Assembly (NCBI RefSeq): GCF_014842265.1
Contig: NZ_JACYVI010000008.1
Coordinates: 62,001-126,000, forward strand
From: Pseudomonas sp. CFBP 13711
GTDB taxonomy: Bacteria; Pseudomonadota; Gammaproteobacteria; Pseudomonadales; Pseudomonadaceae
Direction of reading: 5' to 3'
Length of the DNA stretch: 64,000 nt
The notes under the pieces were generated by a model, which made no database searches, had not been told where the DNA came from, and was given only the letters and a program-made list of their open reading frames with translations. The translations under genes were made by a program, and so were the position numbers. Positions 17,697-24,621 of this stretch are shown one piece after another (the stretch's first letter is position 1; every line of letters begins with the position of its first letter).

Positions 17697-17723
17697 AACA
17701 CCCGGCTCAGGCCGGGTTTTTGC
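17697..17723. terminator. Bidirectional rho-independent terminator
   Basis: CCCGGCTCAGGCCGGG at 17701-17716 followed by TTTTT on the plus strand and by TGTTTTT on the minus strand. It sits between the convergent RIO kinase gene and Ig-like gene 4, so it can serve both. Confidence 0.85.
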
Positions 17724-17725
17724 GT

Positions 17726-18580
17726 TCACACCGATGCTACTCTGAGCAGTTGCGAGAACAGGTAGTGAGGGTCTCCCGGATTGACCCCTACGCTGCAATT
17801 GAAAACTGCCGGCTTTCCCCTGTTTCGAGCTAGCCAAGATGGATCAATCTTGAAGTTTAGATGAGGGTCGCTACCAAACGCAGGCGTTATGTCTGCGGAC
17901 CATTGATCACCATCAGCGCCGATGGCGCGAACGCCAGCGGTGCTGTCTTTATTGAACTCGGGCTGCTTTTTTACCCGCAGATTATCGTGTCCATCGTTGA
18001 TGGTCGGGGCATCCACTTGGAATGAATGTCCTTCTACGGTGAGGAGGAGTGTCAACGAGGTAAAAGTCTCTGTGTCGGGGGGGCGTTTTACGGTGTAGTA
18101 GAGAGATGCGTTGTGGCCTATGACATCAATGACTTCATATTTCGATATCGGAAACGGTTGCAGCGACGGTGGGCTTCCCACCGTTTGGATGGGTGAACCA
18201 ATAGTGATGTTCCGACCCACCCAATACGCTTTCACGGTATCGCCAGACTTCATATTGTAGTTAGGAACGATACAGTGAATAACATCGTTTACCTGGTAAT
18301 AATCCAGCCGCTCCCTGTTATCCGCAACCAAGGTTGCCTCCCTCACATGAGGTGCCACCAGATTCATCGCTGCCTCGGTCACCGTAATACGCCACTCATT
18401 GGAGCGACCTGTGATGGTGCGCGCGGTAAAAGTGTGCAAGCCCGGTGGAAGATTCCGGGCGTTGAATGACCAAGTTGCACCGTTACTTGTAGCTGTGCCC
18501 AGCAGGGCTTCGCCATCGTAAATATTAATCAGGTCCACGTTTTGTGACGATTGGTCATTAGAAGGTGTGGGCAAATTCAT
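17726..18580 (-). CDS. Ig-like beta-repeat protein 4 (short form)
   Basis: 284 residues from MNLPTPSNDQSSQN; start at 18580 chosen because AAGGAGCTGTTC precedes it. The first domain (DLINIYDGEALLGTATSNGA then LPPGLHTFTARTITG) is a recognisable bacterial Ig-like pattern. The second (VNDVIHCIVPNYNMKSGDTV) follows the repeat type of the other three proteins, and the third begins DAPTINDGHDNLRVKKQPEF. It lacks the LDLSTFTGDAE repeat and the long C-terminal domain. No signal peptide. Most divergent member of the local family; function unknown. Confidence 0.75.
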   Translation of the reverse strand: MNLPTPSNDQSSQNVDLINIYDGEALLGTATSNGATWSFNARNLPPGLHTFTARTITGRSNEWRITVTEAAMNLVAPHVREATLVADNRERLDYYQVNDVIHCIVPNYNMKSGDTVKAYWVGRNITIGSPIQTVGSPPSLQPFPISKYEVIDVIGHNASLYYTVKRPPDTETFTSLTLLLTVEGHSFQVDAPTINDGHDNLRVKKQPEFNKDSTAGVRAIGADGDQWSADITPAFGSDPHLNFKIDPSWLARNRGKPAVFNCSVGVNPGDPHYLFSQLLRVASV

Positions 18581-18800
18581 GAACAGCTCCTTGCCGGTTT
18601 GCAAACTATAAGGTGAGAAGTGAAGGCTAGTAAGAGGGGTTTAAATCGTCAAGTTTACGCATTGTTTTTATTTTTTCTTGAGTAGTTGGTCGCCTGTCTC
18701 TAATAGGTTAATAATTTTGTCTTGCCCATGTGCGGTTGCCAAGTGGCTAGAGCTATTTGCGATAAGCGCTGCATGGATTATTTCGAAGCGGTATCGATCA

Positions 18801-18816
18801 CTGTCATATGTGTCAG
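18801..18816. promoter_or_regulatory. Imperfect palindromic site, possible copy 5
   Basis: CTGTCA-TATG-TGTCAG differs by one base from the palindrome of the other modules. It lies 221 bp upstream of Ig-like gene 4 and 90 bp upstream of the halovibrin-like gene. The rest of the 325-bp gap 18581-18905 is AT-rich with no gene visible. Confidence 0.35.
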
Positions 18817-18905
18817 TTGGCAAAGCCCGTCCAGTGAATGATGCTTGAACGGCCGAATATCATTTTTTGACATGGATTGCCATTGATTATCATCAGGAGA
18901 TCAGC

Positions 18906-19838
18906 ATGAATAGATTCGGATCTGTCGCGCTTGCACTTATCTATATCGGACTTGTTGCATGTGTAGGCGAGCAGCCTTCATTAAACGGGCCCCACGGTAA
19001 TGATCCTCGATTTACGCAGAGTCCTGCTATTCAGCAAGATACCGGCGATGATGTTGCGCGACATCTAGAAGACCGGTACAGCAAGACAGCTGCAGATTGC
19101 GGAACGCCTTCACAGCCGTCCTTTCTGTGCAATGGAGTGATGATTAGAGGCACCAGCAGTGAACCGACTTACCACGTATGGGAGAACAGTGCTGCTTCTA
19201 TTGAAAAGGGTGGCGTCTCTATTTCCTACTTAAGGTCGGATGTTAATTACAATAAGCTCGCCTACGGGTACAACAACGGCTATATCTTGACCGCTTATTT
19301 TTATGCGGCTGAGAAACTGCACCCCGAGGTGCTGTGCCTCTTTCCGATCGATGCGGGTACCTCGGCCCGTACAAACAAGGGATGTGGTGATTACCCTAGT
19401 TATGCAGGTAGCGGCCCCTGCCATCTACAGGGCATTACCACCGCAACGGAGTGGTGGACGCATTACAACTCACACGCCAGCAGTCGCCATAGCTACCAAT
19501 GCGGATTTGATGTTACCGATGCCAGAAACTCGGCGGCAGGACCTGCCTTCGCTGCGGGATTGGCGGCAATGGGTTTGATGGGGTCTGAGTCGTTTAGAGA
19601 GCAGAACGAGCTCATCCTTGCAGTCTGGGGAAATGGATTGGGCAAGACCCTCCCGCTGGAAGCTTTTTTCTACGTGGCTGGCCTGCCTGGATTGACTGTC
19701 GCACAACGTAATCAGCTGGATCTCAATAGTACTGATGGGGTATGGATACCTGTGATAAAGCTCACACTTCCGGCGAGTGAAGGGGGCAAGGCGACGTTTA
19801 CTTACAGTGCAGGAGATCAGGTTATTACGAAGTCGTAG
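18906..19838 (+). CDS. Halovibrin (HvnA)-like lipoprotein 1
   Basis: 310 residues from MNRFGSVALALIYIGLVACV; start at 18906 follows CAGGAGATCAGC and yields a proper lipoprotein signal with lipobox LVAC. The body contains the features I associate with halovibrin HvnA-like proteins: DCGTPSQPSFLCNGVMIRGT, YLRSDVNYNKLAYGYNNGYI, PEVLCLFPIDAGT, and multiple Cys (QCGFDVTDAR). Vibrio halovibrins were reported as secreted proteins acting on NAD or ADP-ribose; activity here is untested. A close paralogue follows 170 bp downstream. Confidence 0.65.
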   Translation: MNRFGSVALALIYIGLVACVGEQPSLNGPHGNDPRFTQSPAIQQDTGDDVARHLEDRYSKTAADCGTPSQPSFLCNGVMIRGTSSEPTYHVWENSAASIEKGGVSISYLRSDVNYNKLAYGYNNGYILTAYFYAAEKLHPEVLCLFPIDAGTSARTNKGCGDYPSYAGSGPCHLQGITTATEWWTHYNSHASSRHSYQCGFDVTDARNSAAGPAFAAGLAAMGLMGSESFREQNELILAVWGNGLGKTLPLEAFFYVAGLPGLTVAQRNQLDLNSTDGVWIPVIKLTLPASEGGKATFTYSAGDQVITKS

Positions 19839-20008
19839 TCATCATCCATTACTCCTGATGTTAACTCACAGATATTTGGATGAATATTTGACGGAGTGTT
19901 CAGTTTTAAGTTGTTTCATAGCAGCTTGTGGTGTAACGAAACCGAGAAGGTGCAATGGTCTTTTTGGATTATTCTAGAAGTTTTCGTGTTTTGGCTTCGG
20001 AGGCCATT

Positions 20009-20959
20009 ATGAGAAAGATTAATAAGGTGGTGTTTTTACTTGTGTATGTCGTCCTTGTTGCTTGTGTCAGTGAGCAAAGATCGGGCTTCGATACAACTCA
20101 GCGTCCTATTCCGCATGTCGCGCACCGCGCTACGATACAGCAAGACTCTGGGGAGGACGTGGTCAGGCACCTCACCAATCGTTACGCCGACACAGCTGCA
20201 AATTGCGGAACGCCGTCGCAACCAGCGTTTTTGTGTAATGGGGTAATGATCCGCGGTACGAGCAATAGTCCCGGTGCGTATCACGTATGGGACAACAGTC
20301 CAGCAAGTATTACACGAGGCGGCGTGTCCGCGTCTTACTTAAGGTCTGACGCTAACTTCAGAAAGTTGGCCTGGGGGTATAACAACGGATACATCTTGAC
20401 GGCTTATTTATTTGCCGAGGGGAAACTGCATCCTGAGGTGCTTTGCTTATTTCCGGTTGACGCAGGCACGGGGAGCAGGACTGACAGGGGGTGTGGTGAG
20501 CATCCAGGAACAGTAGGCAGTCGTCCCTGCCATTTACAGAACGTTACAACTGCAGCGCAATGGTGGACTCATTACACATCGCAGCCTGGCAATTTACACT
20601 ATGCGCAGTGCGGATTCGACGTGAGCGACGATCGAAACGATAATGCAGGTCCCGCGTTTGTTGCTGGATTAGAAGCGATGTCCTTAATGGGATCTCAGGC
20701 TTTTGTAGAGAACAATGAGCTTGTCCTCGCCGTCTGGGATAGCGGCTTGGGTAAAACGTTACCGCTTGAAGCGTTTTTCTACTTGGCAGGCTCAGCCGGG
20801 TTGCCTGTCGCTCAGCACAACCAAAGCGATCTTATAAATACTGATGGAGTCTGGATACCGGTTATCAAAATTACCCTCCCCACTACCGCGGCCGGTAAAG
20901 TGACGTTTAGTTATAGCGCCGATGAGCAGACGCCTGTCCGTCCCCCTGTCCAGGGATGA
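20009..20959 (+). CDS. Halovibrin (HvnA)-like lipoprotein 2
   Basis: 316 residues from MRKINKVVFLLVYVVLVACV; CGGAGG lies just upstream of the ATG at 20009. Lipobox LVAC, then the same layout as the preceding gene: NCGTPSQPAFLCNGVMIRGT, YLRSDANFRKLAWGYNNGYI, PEVLCLFPVDAGT, QCGFDVSDDR. The pair arose by tandem duplication (inference). It ends in a Pro-rich tail. Each copy has its own ribosome binding site and a 170-bp AT-rich leader, so independent promoters are possible. Confidence 0.65.
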   Translation: MRKINKVVFLLVYVVLVACVSEQRSGFDTTQRPIPHVAHRATIQQDSGEDVVRHLTNRYADTAANCGTPSQPAFLCNGVMIRGTSNSPGAYHVWDNSPASITRGGVSASYLRSDANFRKLAWGYNNGYILTAYLFAEGKLHPEVLCLFPVDAGTGSRTDRGCGEHPGTVGSRPCHLQNVTTAAQWWTHYTSQPGNLHYAQCGFDVSDDRNDNAGPAFVAGLEAMSLMGSQAFVENNELVLAVWDSGLGKTLPLEAFFYLAGSAGLPVAQHNQSDLINTDGVWIPVIKITLPTTAAGKVTFSYSADEQTPVRPPVQG

Positions 20960-21069
20960 AGGCTACATAACGTAGTTTTCAGACCATGTCCCCGCTGACC
21001 CATTCGCTTTGCGTGAGCTTACGCGTTGGGTCAGTTGTTATCTGGGCATTGATGTCACCAGGAGGCGAT

Positions 21070-21450
21070 TCAATAATTCAAATCCGCCTTCTTCAAGTAC
21101 ATCCCGTTCGGACCCGACGCGATGCGGTATTTCAAAACGTCACCCGCATTGATGTGCAGACGCGTGTTGTTCTGCGCTTCGATGCCTGGCGAGCAGCCCG
21201 GCGTCTGACCCGGGAGCACACGCAAGCGCACCGACACATCGCCTGCAGGCAGATTGAATGAGCGCGACTCCTCCTGGTACAGACGGCCGACCAGTTGGTC
21301 CTGCATGAAAATTCCGATTTCGCAGGAAGTGGAAACCTCCAGGCGCTCGCGGGAAATGATCAGCACGCCGTAGTCCTGATCGGCATGAGCCCAGGATGCG
21401 CACGCCAACAGGCCGGCAAAACCTGCAATACGAAAGGCTGACCAGCGCAT
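21070..21450 (-). CDS. Small periplasmic protein, unknown function
   Basis: 126 residues from MRWSAFRIAGFAGLLACASW, with a Sec signal peptide ending AHA. The start at 21450 is chosen because AGGAGA precedes it; the frame runs on upstream. The mature part has two Cys (STSCEIGIF, TPGCSPG) that could form a disulphide, and the repeated-strand pattern EESRSFNLPAGDVSVRLRVL. No domain recognised. It is convergent with the second halovibrin-like gene. Confidence 0.75.
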   Translation of the reverse strand: MRWSAFRIAGFAGLLACASWAHADQDYGVLIISRERLEVSTSCEIGIFMQDQLVGRLYQEESRSFNLPAGDVSVRLRVLPGQTPGCSPGIEAQNNTRLHINAGDVLKYRIASGPNGMYLKKADLNY

Positions 21451-21605
21451 GACTGATTCTCCTGATATGACGGTTGTAGGCGCACTCTGGCGCAGAGTGC
21501 AGATGAATGCCAGCCCGGCAGATCCCCCGGAAACTTGACCTTGCCCCGACGGGAAGGTCTTAGATGGCGCCATCACGTGTTTTCGATGAGAAGAGGAGTC
21601 AGCAC

Positions 21606-21803
21606 ATGCAGGTATTCAACGTTCAAGGCATGACCTGCGCGCATTGCGTGCATGCCGTTACTGGCGCCATTCAGGGGCAAGACCCCACGGCGCAGGTGCA
21701 GGTTGATCTGGCGAAAGGCGAGGTGAAAGTCCAGAGCCAGCTTGGCGCCGAGCAGATTGTGGAACTGATCGAAGAAGAGGGTTACGCCACGACGCGCACA
21801 TAG
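21606..21803 (+). CDS. copZ: Heavy-metal-associated (CopZ-like) chaperone
   Basis: 65 residues from MQVFNVQGMTCAHCVHAVTG; GAGGAG precedes the ATG. It has the metal-binding motif GMTCAHC (Cys at about 11 and 14) of HMA-domain proteins and the typical length. It should carry Cu(I) in the cytoplasm. No copper ATPase or CueR regulator gene is adjacent, so it is an orphan here. Confidence 0.85.
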   Translation: MQVFNVQGMTCAHCVHAVTGAIQGQDPTAQVQVDLAKGEVKVQSQLGAEQIVELIEEEGYATTRT

Positions 21804-21814
21804 CAGGGCTGGCC

Positions 21815-21886
21815 TCTTCCCGGCTAAAGCCAGTCCTACAGAACCGTCCCGCGCATCGTAGAACCTGCTTCAGCCGGGAAGGCGTC
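21815..21886. repeat. REP-type inverted pair (second family)
   Basis: Arms TTCCCGGCTAAAGCCAGTCC (21817-21836) and GAACCTGCTTCAGCCGGGAA (21861-21880). Same family as 3265-3335 but with more mismatches. It sits between convergent copZ and the DUF4105 gene. Confidence 0.75.
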
Positions 21887-21920
21887 AGGCATCACAGTGA
21901 ATAATTCAGGCGCCTGCCAC

Positions 21921-23780
21921 TCAATAGTGATACCACTTCAGCTCCAGCATCACTTCATTCACCGGCGAGGTCAGCTGGCTAAAATCCCGCTGCGCACTCA
22001 GCCGTAGGCCAAGGTTGCGCGACAGCTCCCACTGCTGGTTCAGGCTGATGTTGCGCCGCACTTCGCCGTTGGTGAAGTAATCGCCTTTGGTTTCCAGGCT
22101 GAAGTTACCCAGCGGATTTCGCCACAGCACGCCGGTATTGAAGCCCGCCGCCGGCGAAACCAGCGCCGAGAAATCGTTATTGTGCTCAACCCGCACGGTG
22201 CCCAGTGCGAAGCCCAGCACGTCATCTCCCAACTTCCACGTACCACCTGCGCCACCGTTGACGTGGCTGACCAGATTCTCGTCGCCGTGCTTGCCCAGCA
22301 CCCGCTCAAGGCCACCCGCCACTTGCCACGACCAGGGCTGCAACAGCTCGTTGCGCGGTGTTAGCGAACGGATGGTCGCCAGATCGAGCCGCTGCACCTG
22401 CCAGTGACTGTCTTCATATTGGCGCAGCTTGAGCTGCAGAATCTCGATCTGCGCACCCAGCGGGAAGCCGTACGCGTTGTCGTTCAAATCGTGATACGCC
22501 ATGCGCAGGCCGTATTCGGCGAACGCCTTGTCATCCCGCGTGCCCGCACCCAGTTGCCACGTGCGCGACTCATGCCCGTCTTCCGGCAGACCCGGGCGCT
22601 CAATCTCCAGCGCAGGCGGTGGATTGGTGCTGATTGCGCGCAGCAAGTCATAGCTGCGTTGCGCGCTGGTAGGGTCACGCTCCTGGCCGTTGGCGCGATA
22701 CCGCTCCAGCCTGTAGGCCGCGTCCTGAATCAACGCGCGACGTTCCTTCGGCAGCGCGATGTATTCGGGGCTCTGCATTTGCTTCTGGTCCGCACTGACT
22801 TTCAAAACCCACTGTTGCTCGTCGTTGTTCAACGGCTCGGCGCGGCTCAGCAGTTCGCGCTCTCTGGACGGGCGATAGTCGATCTTCTCGACCAGACCCG
22901 CTTCCTTCACCGCGCGCACGGTGTCCGTGGGAATCGCCGTCAGACGAAACTGCGGCGTCAGGTCCAGGCTCGGGCGAGCCACCTGAAGCAGCTCAAGCAG
23001 GCGATAGGAGCAGTTCTCGTCGAAGAAGAAATACCCAAAGCGAATCTGTTTGAGTTCCCACACGTGCTCGACCATGCGCCGGGTTTCTTCCGGCGTCAGA
23101 TTGAGGCGGTATTCCCACAGGTCGCGGTTTTCAAGGCTGCGATATTCGGAGAGCTTTTCCTGATACGGTACCAGCGCGAACAGCCCGGGGTAGCCGCCCG
23201 CCAGGCCTTTCCATGCGTACAAAATGCTGTTGTCGGAGCCCTCGATGTAGGCGCCGAAATTGATCGCGTAGCTGAGCAACGCGGTCTTATTCGCCTGCAC
23301 GTCGGCCTGATCGATGCGCAGCAGCGTGTGGCCGAACATGGACGACGGGCTGTTGAGGTACGCCGCCGGGAAAATCAGCACCGTGCTGTCCGGGGCCACA
23401 TCGGAAAACCATTTGTTGAATTCTTTGCAGTCGACCGCAGGCAAATCGGTCAGCTTCAATTCGTCACGCAAAAAGCGCGTGCGGGAGGGGTAGACGCATT
23501 GCGGGTGGACGTTTTCCTGGCCTTGAGTGACAGGACGGTAGATCGCCTCAAGCGTCGCGGCCAGCTCGGCTTTGGGATCATGGGCGCCGTTCTGGGCGAG
23601 GAAAAACTTCGGGTCATCGACATAACTGCGCCAGCCACCCAGCTTGCCGGCTTCGTAGTGACCAATGGAGATCCAGAACCTGGAATTGGCCAGTTGCTGC
23701 AAACGATCATTGTCGACGTGGGGCGCGGCGGACAGCGGGGCGCAGACACAGAGCACCAGCCAGGCAAGGCGTTTGAGCAT
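21921..23780 (-). CDS. DUF4105 (Lnb-like) envelope protein
   Basis: 619 residues with a signal peptide (MLKRLAWLVLCVCAPLSAAP). The N-terminal half is the DUF4105 domain, with its conserved His in SPSSMFGHTLLRID (about 145-160) and conserved Cys in FFFDENCSYRLLELL (about 245-260). This fits a papain-like Cys/His pair. DUF4105 includes Lnb, an N-acyltransferase of lipoproteins in other bacteria. The C-terminal 200 residues are beta-rich (RNISLNQQWELSRNLGLRLS) and end ELKWYHY, like an outer-membrane barrel end. Substrate here not known. Confidence 0.8.
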   Translation of the reverse strand: MLKRLAWLVLCVCAPLSAAPHVDNDRLQQLANSRFWISIGHYEAGKLGGWRSYVDDPKFFLAQNGAHDPKAELAATLEAIYRPVTQGQENVHPQCVYPSRTRFLRDELKLTDLPAVDCKEFNKWFSDVAPDSTVLIFPAAYLNSPSSMFGHTLLRIDQADVQANKTALLSYAINFGAYIEGSDNSILYAWKGLAGGYPGLFALVPYQEKLSEYRSLENRDLWEYRLNLTPEETRRMVEHVWELKQIRFGYFFFDENCSYRLLELLQVARPSLDLTPQFRLTAIPTDTVRAVKEAGLVEKIDYRPSRERELLSRAEPLNNDEQQWVLKVSADQKQMQSPEYIALPKERRALIQDAAYRLERYRANGQERDPTSAQRSYDLLRAISTNPPPALEIERPGLPEDGHESRTWQLGAGTRDDKAFAEYGLRMAYHDLNDNAYGFPLGAQIEILQLKLRQYEDSHWQVQRLDLATIRSLTPRNELLQPWSWQVAGGLERVLGKHGDENLVSHVNGGAGGTWKLGDDVLGFALGTVRVEHNNDFSALVSPAAGFNTGVLWRNPLGNFSLETKGDYFTNGEVRRNISLNQQWELSRNLGLRLSAQRDFSQLTSPVNEVMLELKWYHY

Positions 23781-23852
23781 AGATTGGCAACTAGTCAGAA
23801 GTGGGCAGGGCGGAGAACCTGCCTTCCGGGGAGGAAGGCAGGCGGCACGACT

Positions 23853-24341
23853 TTAAGCTTGGGTTGCGTATTTAGCCAGAGTCGGATCGTTCTTCAGGAC
23901 GTCGATGGTGTTGGTGTGAACATCTTCAGCAGTGGCGTCGGCCTTGGTGAAGATCTGCTGGTAGTGCTCGTGGGTGACTGCGGCGAAATGCGCACGGTCT
24001 TCCGGTGCAACGCCCAACACGACCGCGTAAGTGGTCAGTGCTTCGCCTTGGCCCATGGCCATGTCTTTGGATAGCTCGTCCATCATGCCGTTCATGGCAA
24101 TCCAGGATTTGCCGCCGTAGGTCAGCGCGCTGTTGGTCGAGCAACCGTTGGTGCCCGAGGTCATGCCGAAGGTGGCGTTGCCCGAAGTACCGTTGGTGGT
24201 GGAAGCGAGGAAGTGAGCTGGAGTGCCGCGTTGACCTTCAAACAGCATGTTGCCCCAGCCGCAGTCCGGACCGCCAGGAGCTTGAGCCATGGCGTTGATG
24301 GACACAGCGGCGAAGAGAGTACCAAGAAGAATCCGTTTCAT
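23853..24341 (-). CDS. DUF3015 family periplasmic protein
   Basis: 162 residues from MKRILLGTLFAAVSINAMAQ, a signal peptide with cleavage after AMA. The mature start GGPDCGWGNMLFEGQRG and the later TTNGTSGNATFGMTSGTNGC are the DUF3015 hallmarks. Function unknown; Pseudomonas genomes keep it next to the DUF4105 gene. The start at 24341 lacks a strong Shine-Dalgarno but fits the signal peptide. Between the two genes lies a hairpin (CCTGCCTTCC/GGAAGGCAGG, 23818-23843) without a T-run. Confidence 0.85.
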   Translation of the reverse strand: MKRILLGTLFAAVSINAMAQAPGGPDCGWGNMLFEGQRGTPAHFLASTTNGTSGNATFGMTSGTNGCSTNSALTYGGKSWIAMNGMMDELSKDMAMGQGEALTTYAVVLGVAPEDRAHFAAVTHEHYQQIFTKADATAEDVHTNTIDVLKNDPTLAKYATQA

Positions 24342-24621
24342 AGCTTTAGTCTCTGTTGTTTCAACCAAGGGTCGGATTCCTGGCCGGTAGGGCGCCAGGG
24401 CGGACCGGTTATTTAAATTGTTACCGGTCGCGCAAGTTGGAGTTTAGGCACGATATGAACGTTCCGTGAGTAATTGCAGATTGTTGTGTGTAATCCGCCT
24501 CCGCCGGGTATGTAGGCCGGTTCCTCATACGGAAAAGCGATCAGGTGGTTCATGCCTTGCCAGTGCGGTGCGGCGAGCGCCAGAATGCGCCCATCTGCCC
24601 CGCCTGATGTAAGGATGTCCG

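Noticed and set aside
7160-18600. Prophage or insertion sequence as cause of the array
   Set aside because: No transposase, integrase, phage structural gene or tRNA target was found; only short repeats and module duplications are visible.
22404-24074. A 556-codon open frame on the plus strand
   Set aside because: Antisense to the DUF4105 and DUF3015 genes, which have signal peptides and conserved motifs; no recognisable product.
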